A DNA stretch of 64,000 nucleotides from Lentzea nigeriaca (GTDB lineage Bacteria; Actinomycetota; Actinomycetes; Mycobacteriales; Pseudonocardiaceae): the NCBI RefSeq assembly GCF_016907955.1, contig NZ_JAFBCX010000003.1:124001-188000 (forward strand), given 5' to 3'. A program made the translations under genes and the position numbers. Below are positions 51,642 to 60,363 of the stretch, in pieces. Under the pieces are notes generated by a model. It did no database searches. It was not told where the DNA came from and saw only the letters and a list, made by a program, of their open reading frames with translations. Positions within the stretch are counted from its first letter, which is position 1, and each line of letters begins with the position of its first letter.

Positions 51642-51675
51642 GGAGGCAAATACTACCGGTAGTCGATTTGCCTCC
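51642..51675. promoter_or_regulatory. Nested palindromes upstream of the XRE regulator
   Basis: GGAGGCAAAT (51642-51651) pairs with ATTTGCCTCC (51666-51675). Between them lies a perfect 12-bp palindrome ACTACCGGTAGT (51652-51663). The element sits 25 bp before the XRE start and faces the small plus-strand ORFs, as expected for an autoregulatory operator. Confidence 0.6.
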
Positions 51676-51731
51676 TTACGTGATCGGCGTTCCGCCTGCA
51701 TCGTCCTGATTCTCGCCGTGTCCGGTCAGCC

Positions 51732-51959
51732 GTGCCGGTGGGTGTTCCTCTGATCAAGTCGCCGACCAATCTGAACCAGGGCCTTCCGGTCGGCGTGAGG
51801 TTGATGACTGGAGCCAGCCGGATTCCGTTGCCGCCCACCGAGATCGACGGCGAACCAGTCCGGTGGATCGCGGAGCCAGGCCGCGGTTTCGTCAACGTGC
51901 CGTCGCTGCCGCTGGTGCTCAGCGCGGTACGACACATCACGAGTCCGCAGACCATCTGA
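51732..51959 (+). CDS. Small hypothetical protein, divergent from the XRE regulator
   Basis: The frame has 75 aa and a GTG start (MPVGVPLIKSPTNLNQGLPV). The protein looks ordered rather than low-complexity (SRIPLPPTEIDGEPVRWIAE), but I do not recognise a family and see no ribosome site. Its TGA overlaps the next ATG (TGATG), which favours real coupled genes. Third-position GC is lower than in neighbours. Confidence 0.3.
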   Translation: MPVGVPLIKSPTNLNQGLPVGVRLMTGASRIPLPPTEIDGEPVRWIAEPGRGFVNVPSLPLVLSAVRHITSPQTI

Positions 51960-52305
51960 TGGGACTCGTCGTGATCGGGTTCCTCCGGCTGCTGGCACTT
52001 CCGGCTCTTGCGGCGGACCTGGGTTCGGCGCTCTGCGACTGGGCGCCCGGCCCCGACCGTGGCGCGTTCTGACGGCGGGCATCGCGGTGCTCTGCATCTG
52101 CGGCTGGGAAACGGTTGTCGTCGCGGTCGCCGGTTGCGTGGCCTGCTTTGTGTGCTTCCACATCGGTACACATGCGACAGGCCGACGTGGTGTTGGTCGC
52201 CGGTACGGCCAGCACAAGCCCCAGCGAGGCGGCCGATCCGTCGCTGACCTGCTGTATGACCGAGAACGCGAACTGACCACAGACCACATTGGACGGTCGG
52301 ACTAG
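51959..52305 (+). CDS. Small membrane protein, apparently split by a frameshift
   Basis: ATG 51959 opens 37 codons with a hydrophobic start (MGLVVIGFLRLLALPALAAD), ending at 52072. A second frame entered around 52069 continues with WETVVVAVAGCVACFVCFHI and a basic tail, ending at 52305. Joined, they would make a roughly 115-aa protein with two membrane helices, like small membrane proteins of actinomycete mobile elements. Alternatively these are two short ORFs or decayed sequence. Confidence 0.25.
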
Positions 52306-52395
52306 ACGAATGGGCATGGCGTCTCGTTCGACCAGCGACAGAGCCAGGTCGAGACCGGGCAAGCCTCCCCGATGCTCCCGGCTTAGGTCACACGG

Positions 52396-52692
52396 ATGAT
52401 CCGGAGCGAGCCGCACACGTCCCGGCTGGACGTTGATGGGCTTCACGCTGATGTGACGATCGAGTACGACTGGAACCCTCGCACACAGATCAACACCATG
52501 AGGCGGCAGTGGCACCACGATGACGGCCGAGAAGACGAGGACCTGATCAGGCGGCGCGTCATCTACCCGCGCGAACTTGAGTTGTACCTCGACCTCGCGG
52601 GCTTCCAGCTGATCCAGATGTTCAGCAACCCTGCTGTCGTCAGAAGCTCGACCGTCGGCCCGTGCGCCTACGCCACAGCTCGATTTGGCTAG
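52396..52692 (+). pseudogene. C-terminal fragment of a SAM-dependent methyltransferase
   Basis: The frame has 98 aa (VTIEYDWNPRTQINTMRRQW, RRRVIYPRELELYLDLAGFQ, LIQMFSNPAVVRSSTVGPCA). It resembles the last third of class I methyltransferases, where a beta-hairpin and 'P.EL...L...GF' precede the last strand. The SAM-binding domain is missing and no such sequence lies upstream, so it is a remnant. Codon bias is weaker than in intact neighbours. Confidence 0.45.
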
Positions 52693-52702
52693 CGGGACAT
52701 GA

Positions 52703-52742
52703 GGGCTGTTCCAGCAGACCAGCTGATCCGAGAAAACAGCCC
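52703..52742 (+). terminator. Hairpin after the methyltransferase fragment
   Basis: GGGCTGTT (52703-52710) pairs with AACAGCCC (52735-52742). The loop can form a smaller CAGC/GCTG hairpin. It lies 11 bp past the fragment's stop. Between here and 52853 I see nothing else. Confidence 0.45.
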
Positions 52743-52853
52743 CCGACGTGGCTCACCACCGCTGGACCTGTCGTGATCGGTTGTGGCGGCTGTCAAGCCC
52801 CAGGACGCAAGTAGGTCACGCCACCCTCATGGCAAGCTACCGCGTCTCTCCTA

Positions 52854-54293
52854 TTAGGACTCGATGTTCGCCATCACGTGCTTGACGCGCGTGTACTCCT
52901 CGAACCCGTAGAGCGAGAGGTCCTTGCCGTAGCCGGAGCGCTTGAAGCCACCGTGCGGCATCTCGGCGACGAGCGGGATGTGCGCGTTGATCCACACGCA
53001 GCCGAAGTCGAGCCGCTTGCTCATCCGCATGGCTCGGCCGAAGTCGCGGGTCCACACGCTGGAGGCGAGGCCGTAGTCGACGCCGTTGGCCCACTCGACC
53101 GCCTGGTCCTCGTCGGTGAACCGTTGCACGGTGATGACAGGGCCGAAGATCTCCCGCTGCACCATCTCGTCGTCCTGCCGCAGTCCGGCGACGACGGTCG
53201 GTTCGACGAAGAAGCCGCGGTCGCCCTGGCGGCGGCCGCCCGCGGTGATCTCGGCGTGGCCTGGCACGCGGTCGAGGAAGCCGGTGACGTGGGCGAGCTG
53301 CCGCGCATTGTTCACGGGCGGGACGAGTGCGTCGGGATCCTCGGCGCCCTTCTCGTACGTGGTGGTGGTGCTCCTGGCCTGCCCGGTGAGCGCGGCCACG
53401 AAGGCGTCGTGCACGCGCGGCCCGGCCAGTACACGGGTCGCCGCTGTGCAGTCCTGGCCCGCGTTGAAGTAGCCCGCCGTGGCGATCGCGGCGGCCGCGG
53501 CCTCGACGTCCGCGTCGTCGAACACCACGACCGGTGCCTTGCCGCCGAGCTCGAGGTGCACCCGCTTCACGTCGCGGGCGGCCGAGGCCGCCACCGCGCT
53601 GCCGGCGCGCACCGAGCCCGTGATCGCCACGAGCTGCGGGATCTCGTGCTCGACCAGCGCGCGCCCGGTCTCCGGCCCGCCGCACACGACGTTGAACACC
53701 CCGGCCGGCAGCACCTCGGCCGCGAGCTCGGCCAGCCGCAGCGTCGTCACCGGGGTCGTGTCGGACGGCTTGAGCACGATCGTGTTCCCGGCCGCGAGTG
53801 CGGGGGCGATCTTCCAGATCGCCATGAGCAGCGGGTAGTTCCACGGCGTGACCTGGCCGACGACGCCGATCGGCTCGCGCCGGATGAAGCTCGTGTGGCC
53901 GGGCAGGTACTCGGCGGCGGCCTTGCCCTCGAGCACGCGCGCGGCGCCGGCGAAGAACCGCAGGTGGTCCACCGCGGGCGGCAGTTCCTCGCTCGCCGTG
54001 AGCCCGATCGGCTTGCCGGTGTTGCGGCTTTCCGCCCGCACGAGCTCGTCGGCGTGCTCCTCCACCAGGTCGGCGAACGCGAGCAGCGCACGCTGCCGTT
54101 GCGCGGGCGTGGTCTCGCGCCAGGTCTCGAACGCGTTCGCCGCGACGCGGCACGCCCGGTCGACGTCCTGCGCACCCGAGACCGGCGCTGTGCCGAACAC
54201 CTCACCGGTCGCGGGGTCGACCAGCTCCGCGCGGGCACCCTCGACCGGGTCCACGTGCTCTCCACCTACGAAGTTGCGCAGTCCCAGCGTCAC
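52854..54293 (-). CDS. NAD-dependent aldehyde dehydrogenase, probably gamma-aminobutyraldehyde type
   Basis: The protein has 479 aa and belongs to the ALDH superfamily: [20 protein letters not shown], the Glu in [17 protein letters not shown], the catalytic Cys in [11 protein letters not shown], and [14 protein letters not shown]- and C-terminal sequence ([33 protein letters not shown]) resembles 4-aminobutyraldehyde/betaine-aldehyde dehydrogenases (PatD/PuuC/BetB group). With the class III aminotransferase at 54991 it would form a putrescine-to-GABA pair. It is divergent from the Lrp/AsnC gene. Confidence 0.85.
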   Translation of the reverse strand: MTLGLRNFVGGEHVDPVEGARAELVDPATGEVFGTAPVSGAQDVDRACRVAANAFETWRETTPAQRQRALLAFADLVEEHADELVRAESRNTGKPIGLTASEELPPAVDHLRFFAGAARVLEGKAAAEYLPGHTSFIRREPIGVVGQVTPWNYPLLMAIWKIAPALAAGNTIVLKPSDTTPVTTLRLAELAAEVLPAGVFNVVCGGPETGRALVEHEIPQLVAITGSVRAGSAVAASAARDVKRVHLELGGKAPVVVFDDADVEAAAAAIATAGYFNAGQDCTAATRVLAGPRVHDAFVAALTGQARSTTTTYEKGAEDPDALVPPVNNARQLAHVTGFLDRVPGHAEITAGGRRQGDRGFFVEPTVVAGLRQDDEMVQREIFGPVITVQRFTDEDQAVEWANGVDYGLASSVWTRDFGRAMRMSKRLDFGCVWINAHIPLVAEMPHGGFKRSGYGKDLSLYGFEEYTRVKHVMANIES

Positions 54294-54423
54294 GGTGCTT
54301 CTCCTCGGTCAAAGGCTATTCCAACGACGGAATCAGTAGCAATGTCACGCCAACGCTACCGGAACAGTTGCACGATGGCGATGGTCGCGCCTGCCCGGAT
54401 GTGGGCCGCCGAATGGTCATACT

Positions 54424-54912
54424 GTGGCGGTGAAGAAGACGAACGGTGCGGATGACCGCAACCAGCTGGTCATCGACGACGTGTCGAAGGCGATCATCGA
54501 ACAGCTCCAGCAGGACGGCCGGCGGGCGTACGCCACGATCGGCAAGGCGGTGGGGCTGTCGGAGGCGGCCGTGCGCCAGCGGGTACAACGCCTGTCGGAC
54601 GCCGGCGTGATCCAGATCGTCGCGGTCACCGACCCGTTGCAGGTCGGACTGTTCCGCCAGGCCCTCGTCGCGGTCAACGTGCAGGGGCCGATCGAGCCGG
54701 TGGCCGATGCGCTCGCCGAGATCGACGAGGTCGCGTACGTCGTCATCTGCGCCGGCCGGTTCGACGTGCTGTGCGAGGTCGTGTGCGAGGACGACGCCGC
54801 CCTGCTCGACCTGATCTCCCGCCGCGTCCGGACGTTGCCGGGCGTTGCCGACACCGAGGTGCTCGTCTACCTCTCCCTGCGCAAGCAGTCCTACCAGTGG
54901 GGCACCCGCTGA
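54424..54912 (+). CDS. Lrp/AsnC-family transcriptional regulator
   Basis: The protein has 162 aa. The N-terminal winged helix-turn-helix (VIDDVSKAIIEQLQQDGRRA, IGKAVGLSEAAVRQRVQRLS) is followed by an AsnC/RAM ligand-binding domain (VVICAGRFDVLCEVVCEDDA, LPGVADTEVLVYLSLRKQSY). The start is GTG 54424. It lies between the divergent aldehyde dehydrogenase and the aminotransferase and probably regulates both. ATTCC/GGAAT at 54318-54333 is a possible site. Confidence 0.9.
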   Translation: MAVKKTNGADDRNQLVIDDVSKAIIEQLQQDGRRAYATIGKAVGLSEAAVRQRVQRLSDAGVIQIVAVTDPLQVGLFRQALVAVNVQGPIEPVADALAEIDEVAYVVICAGRFDVLCEVVCEDDAALLDLISRRVRTLPGVADTEVLVYLSLRKQSYQWGTR

Positions 54913-54990
54913 CTGCGGATTTAGTTGCAAGCACGCCACTTCGCCACGGATTCACTTGTGATCTTGTCATCCATGTGCGATAAACGTGTC

Positions 54991-56331
54991 ATGCCGCTTG
55001 ACAATCTCTGGTTGCACTTCACCCGCCACTCCGCCGCCGACGACCACGGCGTGCCCGTCATCGCGCGCGGTGAAGGCGCGTACATCTGGGACACCGAGGG
55101 CAGGCGGTACCTCGACGGACTGGCCGGCCTGTTCGCCGTGCAGGTCGGTCACGGCCGCGACGAGCTCGCCGAGGCCGCCGCCCGCCAGACGAAGCAGCTC
55201 GCCTACTTCCCGCTGTGGTCGGCCGCCCACCCGGCGGCGATCGAGCTCGCCGAACGGCTCGTCGCCGAGGCGCCGGGCGATCTCAACCGGGTCTTCTTCA
55301 CCGTCAGCGGCGGCGAGGCCGTCGAAACGGCGTGGAAGCTCGCCAAGAACTACTTCAAGCTCACCGGCAAGCCGACGAAGCACAAGGTCATCAGCCGCTC
55401 GCTCGCCTACCACGGCACCTCACAGGGCGCCCTGTCGATCACCGGCCTGCCCGCGCTGAAGAAGGACTTCGAACCCCTCGTGCCCAGCACCATCCGGGTG
55501 CCCAACACCAACTTCTACCGCGCTCCCGAACACGCCGACGACTACGAGGCGTTCGGCAGGTGGGCGGCGGACCAGATCGAGCAGGCCATCCTGTTCGAGG
55601 GCGCGGACACCGTCGCCGCCGTGTTCCTGGAGCCGGTGCAGAACACCGGCGGCTGCTTCCCGCCGCCTCCCGGCTACTTCGCGCGGGTCAGGGAGATCTG
55701 CGACCGGCACGACGTCCTGCTGGTGTCCGACGAGGTCGTCTGCGCGATCGGCCGCCTCGGCCACACCTTCGGCGCGCAGCGCTACGGCTACCAGCCCGAC
55801 ATGATCACCACCGCCAAGGGCCTCACGTCCGGCTACGCCCCGCTCGGCGCCGTCATCCTCGACGAGCGGCTCATGGAGCCGTTCCGCCAGGACGGCACGA
55901 TCTTCATGCACGGCTCGACGTACGGCGGCCACCCCGTGTCGTGTGCCGTGGCACTGGCGAACCTCGACATCATCGACCGCGAGGGTGTCTACCGGCACGT
56001 GCTGTCCGAACAGGACGCTTTCAAGTCCACTTTGGACAAGCTGCGTGACCTGCCGATCGTCGGCGACGTCCGCGGCACGGGCTTCTTCTACGGCATCGAG
56101 CTCGTGAAGGACAAGGCCGCCAAGACGAGCTTCACCGCGGAGGAGTCCGAGCGCATCCTCAAGGGATACGTGTCCACCACCCTGTTCGACAACGGCCTGT
56201 ACTGCCGCGCCGACGACCGCGCCGAACCGGTCATCCAGCTCTCGCCACCGCTGATCTGCGAGCAGGCCCAGTTCGACGAGATGGAACAAATCATCAGGCA
56301 CGCGCTCGAAGGCGCGTGGAAGCTGATCTGA
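54991..56331 (+). CDS. Class III PLP-dependent aminotransferase (putrescine/omega-amine:pyruvate type)
   Basis: The protein has about 446 aa. LWLHFTRHSAADDHGVPVIA starts the conserved region. FFTVSGGEAVETAWKLAKNY, SRSLAYHGTSQGALSITG, the Asp in LLVSDEVVCAIGRLG and the PLP Lys in MITTAKGLTSGYAPLGAV are typical omega-aminotransferase motifs. It probably transfers the terminal amine of putrescine or a similar amine to pyruvate, feeding the aldehyde dehydrogenase at 52854. ATG 54991 fits the conserved start; ATG 54973 is possible, and neither has a clear ribosome site. Confidence 0.87.
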   Translation: MPLDNLWLHFTRHSAADDHGVPVIARGEGAYIWDTEGRRYLDGLAGLFAVQVGHGRDELAEAAARQTKQLAYFPLWSAAHPAAIELAERLVAEAPGDLNRVFFTVSGGEAVETAWKLAKNYFKLTGKPTKHKVISRSLAYHGTSQGALSITGLPALKKDFEPLVPSTIRVPNTNFYRAPEHADDYEAFGRWAADQIEQAILFEGADTVAAVFLEPVQNTGGCFPPPPGYFARVREICDRHDVLLVSDEVVCAIGRLGHTFGAQRYGYQPDMITTAKGLTSGYAPLGAVILDERLMEPFRQDGTIFMHGSTYGGHPVSCAVALANLDIIDREGVYRHVLSEQDAFKSTLDKLRDLPIVGDVRGTGFFYGIELVKDKAAKTSFTAEESERILKGYVSTTLFDNGLYCRADDRAEPVIQLSPPLICEQAQFDEMEQIIRHALEGAWKLI

Positions 56332-56335
56332 TCGG

Positions 56336-56959
56336 TCACGGGCACCGCGCCCACCAGAAGTGGTAGACCGAAGCGATGTAGGCGTCGGTCGAGTCCATCG
56401 CCATGTAGCTCGTCGTCGTCTTCGGATCCGACGTGCCCGCACCGACCCGCAGCTCGGTGGTGAGGTGGAGGTTCGTGACCTCGCCACACGGGCGCAGCAC
56501 CGGCAACCCGACGTCGATGGAGTCCGTGGCCTGCCAGTCGTCGTTCAGCGGGCCTTGCCACGAGTGAGTCCGGTACGACGTGGCCGGCGAGCCCTGGAAG
56601 TAGTAGTTGCTTCTCAGCGTTCCGGTGGCGCCACGTTCGAGGTGGACGAAGCCGCGGTAGTCGACCTGGGCGATGCCGAAGGTGAAGCCCTGCGGCACCT
56701 TCACCTTCACGGTGAGCTGGCAGTGCTTGCGGAAGTCGGTCGGTCTGGTGCCGACACCGACCGCGGCGACGTAGTCGCTGTAGACGAGGTGGAAGGTGGC
56801 GTTGTCCGGTGACACCGCCACCCCGGCCGTGCCAGGGAGGCAGCCGGACCCGTTGACGGTGACCAGTTCGGCGGTGACCCCGCCGGGTGGCGGTGTGGTG
56901 GCCTGCGGAATGACGACGGTGGACAGCGCCACGGCAGCGGCGACAATCGTGTTGATCAT
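56336..56959 (-). CDS. Secreted DUF4360 protein
   Basis: The protein has 207 aa. A signal peptide at about 1-20 (MINTIVAAAVALSTVVIPQA) precedes a DUF4360 domain (TVNGSGCLPGTAGVAVSPDN, TFHLVYSDYVAAVGVG, FTFGIAQVDYRGFVHLERGA, ending YHFWWARCP with conserved cysteines). The function is unknown; members are small exported proteins common in actinomycetes and fungi. AAGG is placed eight bases before ATG 56959. It converges with the aminotransferase, 4 bp apart. Confidence 0.8.
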   Translation of the reverse strand: MINTIVAAAVALSTVVIPQATTPPPGGVTAELVTVNGSGCLPGTAGVAVSPDNATFHLVYSDYVAAVGVGTRPTDFRKHCQLTVKVKVPQGFTFGIAQVDYRGFVHLERGATGTLRSNYYFQGSPATSYRTHSWQGPLNDDWQATDSIDVGLPVLRPCGEVTNLHLTTELRVGAGTSDPKTTTSYMAMDSTDAYIASVYHFWWARCP

Positions 56960-56996
56960 TGGACGCACCTTCCGACGGGTCTCCACCCAACCCGAT

Positions 56997-57056
56997 CGCG
57001 GGAACCGCGGACCTGCTGATCGCCTTGCGATTGCTTGACGATCCGCGGTCCCCGCG
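56997..57056 (-). terminator. Long hairpin downstream of the subtilase gene
   Basis: CGCGGGAACCGCGGA (56997-57011) pairs with TCCGCGGTCCCCGCG (57042-57056) with one mismatch and a 30-nt loop. It starts 15 bp past the subtilase stop (57072) and separates it from the DUF4360 gene. Confidence 0.6.
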
Positions 57057-57071
57057 TGCGTCGCGACGACG

Positions 57072-60000
57072 TCAGCCCGCGATCTTGTAGGCCCGGATGA
57101 TCGTCACCTCACCCGTGTTGCCCGCCGCATCGGTGGTCCTGCCGCGCAACGAGGCGAACTTCGCGTCCTTCGGGTGCCGCACGATCGCCCTGTCACCGGC
57201 CACCGGGACCTGGCACCACGTCGCGCCGTCGTCGAACGACACCTCGACGGCGAGGTGCTTGACCTTCGGGGTGCCGTCCTGCTGATCGACCTTCAGCGGA
57301 ACGGCCAGCACGCGGCCGTGCGCGGTGTCCTTGTCGTCGAGCTCTGGCAGGAAGCGGACCACCGAGAGCGGCAGCGGCGTGATGGCGTTGGTGAGCTTGG
57401 ACTTGAACGTCCACGCGCCGCTGACCTTCGTCGACAGCTCGGCCGCGCGACTGAACTCCATCTCGGCCCGGTAAGCGCCTTCCTCAGGAGGCACCCGGAA
57501 GGCGTTGCTCCGCTTGCTCGACTCACCGAGCTTGGTGCCGTTGTGGAACAACGCGGTCCGCGCGGTTCCGATGCCCGCCCAGCCCGCGCCGCCGTTGCGG
57601 TCGGTGAACAGCGGCACCTGGACGCCGATCAGGTCCTCGACCCGGACGAGTGCGAGGCCCGACGCGGACGGCCCGAAGACCGCGGCACCGAGGGTCTGGG
57701 CGTACTTCCTGCCCGGCTCGAGAGCACGCTTCCCGGTTTCGAGCGTGTACTCGGTGACGCCGTCCGGCGTCACCCGGTCGTAGAGCCAGCTCCACGTCAC
57801 GCCCGAGCTCGTCGTGACCAGGTCGACGCCACGGCCGCCTTCTGCCACCGGAATGGGCCAGGAGACCCCGTCGTCTCCGGCGGCGTGCGGCATCACGCCG
57901 ATCGTGTGCTGATAGCCGGCGCCCGCCGGGCGGAAGCCGCTCGACACCTCGGCCAGTTCGGTCGCCTTGACCGTGCGCTCGTACCCGGTCGGCATGACGC
58001 GTTCGGTCCACGACAGCCGATAGGTGACCGGGGTCTTCTCGTCGCGGGCCGTGCCCTTGAAGTGTTCCGTGATCATCGTGGTGAAGTCCGGCACGTCCGG
58101 CCCGAGCCCGGCGGTGAACAGCCGCCCGGCCATCCCATCGGAGAACACCCAGGCGGTTGAACGCGGTTCTCCCGCCACGGTGCGCGTGTACCCCAGCGCC
58201 CCCATGACGGCCCTGGCCGCAGGGTCCGGCGTCTTGAGCGCGACCAGCCTGGCCCGGCGAGCATCGATCGTGACCGTGGTGCCGCCGGTCACCTGGAAGA
58301 GCGGCTGCACCGTCAGCACGATCTTCCTGTCCGGCGTGAGCATCGCGCTGTCCAGCATGTAGCCGCCCTTGGGCAGGCGGAGCTTCTCGGCCGAAGCCGT
58401 GTACCGCTTTCCGGTGGTGAGGTTGATGAACGACGTGGAGTGGTCCAGCGGAGCGCCGCCGTCCAGGCTGATCACCGAGACACCGAGGTCGTAGCTCTCC
58501 ACCTCGCGGTTGACGGCGACCAACGTGCGCACACCGGTCGACGTGACGATCGCGCCGCTGTAGGCGCCGTCGGGTGCGTTCACCTTGGTGTCAGTGGTGA
58601 TCGTGGCCTTGGCCTCACCGCCGGCGGGGACGGTGAGCTTCGCCGGGGCGACCGTGACCATCCCGGCGGGTGCGGACTTCCCGTGCGGCCCGGCGACATC
58701 GACGGTCAGGTCGAGCGTCACGGGTTCCTCGCCCGTGTTGCGGTAGGTGACCTCGCGGACGATCTTCTGGTCGTCGTCGTGCGGCCACGACTGCACACCG
58801 AAGTTGATGTTGGCCGGCGCGCTGGTCACCTGCTGCGCCAGCATCCTGGGCACGTCGACCCGGCCTGCGCCCTGGTCGAACGTCCTGAGCGCCGGGTTCG
58901 ACTTGGCCGAAGCGATCACGGTCGCCTTGAGCTGCTGCCCGGTCCAGTCCGGGTGCTGCTGCTTGAGCAACGCCACAACGCCCGCGACGTGCGGGGTCGC
59001 CATGGACGTGCCGGACATCGCGACGTGGCCCTGCGTTCCGGCCTCTGCCGCCATGATGTCGACGCCGGGTGCGGTGACGTCCGGTTTCACCGCGCCGTCC
59101 GCAGCCGGGCCGCGGCTGGAGAACGGCGCGATGCCGTCGTTGCGGTCCACCGCGCCCACGGTGAGCGAGGACTCGGCGCTGCCGGGCGACCCGATGGTCT
59201 CCGGCCGTCCAGCGTTGCCCGCCGCGACCACGAACAGGGTGCCGGTGTCGCGGGAGATCCGGTTGACGGCTTCCTCCACCGGGTCGATGCCCGGCGTGTC
59301 CGGGCCGCTGAGGCTCATGTTGACTACCTGAGCGCCCTGCTCGGCGGCCCACTGCATGGCCGCGAGGATCGCCGAGTCGTCGCAGCCCCTCGCCCGGCAG
59401 ACCTTGGCGTCGAGGATCTCCGCGTCCGGCGCGACACCGCGGTACTTCTCGCCCTTGCTCGCGATCGTCGACGCGACGTGCGTGCCGTGGCCGACCTCGT
59501 CGGTGGCGTCCGGCGCGTTGGTGAAGTTCTTCTCGGCGACCTGCTTGCCCTGCAGGTCCGGGTGCTTCTCGTCGACACCGCTGTCGATCACGGCGACCTT
59601 GACGCCCTTGCCGGTGATCCCGGCCTGCCACGCCTGCGGCGCACCGATCTGCTGGGTGCTGCGGTCGAGCGCCACCTTGCGGACGCCGTCGAGCCACACC
59701 TTCTCGACGCCGCCACCACGCAATGAGTCCCAGGCACCGCCCGACTTCTCGACCACGCCGGTGACCACGTCGGCCGCGGGCACCGGCTTGCCCGCCCGCA
59801 GGACCGCGGTCGCCGACCGTGCGCCCGCCGCCGGGCGCACGATCACGGGGATGGTGTCGCGGCTCGCGTCGTCGTAGCCGAACTCGACCAACGACGTCAC
59901 GTCGAACAACCGCGGGTCGAGCTTGCCGTTCGTCACCAACGGCAGCGCGTCGGCGGGCACGACGTGCTGCCGCCCGTTCTCGGTGTAGGTGCGTACCGGG

Positions 60001-60212
60001 ACGTCGGACCTGCCCGGTCCCGGTACATACCGCACGACCCTGCCACCCGCCAGGCCGACCCGGTCACCGGTGATCAGCGTGACGCTGTGGTCGCGCTCCC
60101 CCGGCGGCGGTTCCTGTGCCTGCGCGACGGCCGCCGTCGTCGTGGTGACGAGGCAGGCCGCCAACGCGAGCGCGGTGATCCCTCTCCAGGGAAACCGCTT
60201 TCCAGCCCTCAC
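57072..60212 (-). CDS. Secreted subtilisin-like serine protease (S8), large form
   Basis: The protein has 1046 aa. A signal peptide of about 32 residues and a propeptide-like region (about 35-185) precede the S8 domain (about 205-460). The catalytic triad is Asp in VAVIDSGVDEKHP, His in VGHGTHVAS and Ser in MSGTSMATPHVAG, with the oxyanion Asn in FVVAAGNAGRP. About 580 further residues of beta-rich C-terminal domains follow, as in large Streptomyces subtilases. It degrades protein outside the cell. A perfect inverted repeat lies 27 bp upstream of the ATG, and a hairpin follows the stop. Confidence 0.92.
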   Translation of the reverse strand: MRAGKRFPWRGITALALAACLVTTTTAAVAQAQEPPPGERDHSVTLITGDRVGLAGGRVVRYVPGPGRSDVPVRTYTENGRQHVVPADALPLVTNGKLDPRLFDVTSLVEFGYDDASRDTIPVIVRPAAGARSATAVLRAGKPVPAADVVTGVVEKSGGAWDSLRGGGVEKVWLDGVRKVALDRSTQQIGAPQAWQAGITGKGVKVAVIDSGVDEKHPDLQGKQVAEKNFTNAPDATDEVGHGTHVASTIASKGEKYRGVAPDAEILDAKVCRARGCDDSAILAAMQWAAEQGAQVVNMSLSGPDTPGIDPVEEAVNRISRDTGTLFVVAAGNAGRPETIGSPGSAESSLTVGAVDRNDGIAPFSSRGPAADGAVKPDVTAPGVDIMAAEAGTQGHVAMSGTSMATPHVAGVVALLKQQHPDWTGQQLKATVIASAKSNPALRTFDQGAGRVDVPRMLAQQVTSAPANINFGVQSWPHDDDQKIVREVTYRNTGEEPVTLDLTVDVAGPHGKSAPAGMVTVAPAKLTVPAGGEAKATITTDTKVNAPDGAYSGAIVTSTGVRTLVAVNREVESYDLGVSVISLDGGAPLDHSTSFINLTTGKRYTASAEKLRLPKGGYMLDSAMLTPDRKIVLTVQPLFQVTGGTTVTIDARRARLVALKTPDPAARAVMGALGYTRTVAGEPRSTAWVFSDGMAGRLFTAGLGPDVPDFTTMITEHFKGTARDEKTPVTYRLSWTERVMPTGYERTVKATELAEVSSGFRPAGAGYQHTIGVMPHAAGDDGVSWPIPVAEGGRGVDLVTTSSGVTWSWLYDRVTPDGVTEYTLETGKRALEPGRKYAQTLGAAVFGPSASGLALVRVEDLIGVQVPLFTDRNGGAGWAGIGTARTALFHNGTKLGESSKRSNAFRVPPEEGAYRAEMEFSRAAELSTKVSGAWTFKSKLTNAITPLPLSVVRFLPELDDKDTAHGRVLAVPLKVDQQDGTPKVKHLAVEVSFDDGATWCQVPVAGDRAIVRHPKDAKFASLRGRTTDAAGNTGEVTIIRAYKIAG

Positions 60213-60238
60213 AGGTCTACCTCCAGCGCATCGGATTG

Positions 60239-60264
60239 GGTTTCACTAGGACCGTAGTGAAACC
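60239..60264. promoter_or_regulatory. Perfect 10-bp inverted repeat upstream of the subtilase
   Basis: GGTTTCACTA (60239-60248) and TAGTGAAACC (60255-60264) flank a 6-nt centre. The element is immediately upstream of the subtilase start (60212). It resembles a dimeric repressor/activator site, and no regulator gene is adjacent. Confidence 0.55.
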
Positions 60265-60363
60265 TCGCGTTGTGAGGCGTCCACCGGAAGACCCGACGTA
60301 CTGTCAACGGCGTCATCCCGCAGAACTACCAGGAGTGGCCGATCGGCTGGTTGACAAGGCCTC

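Noticed and set aside
54318..54333. ATTCC/GGAAT inverted repeat before the Lrp/AsnC gene
   Set aside because: Five-base arms are too short to stand as a separate finding; it is mentioned only as a possible site in the regulator's entry.
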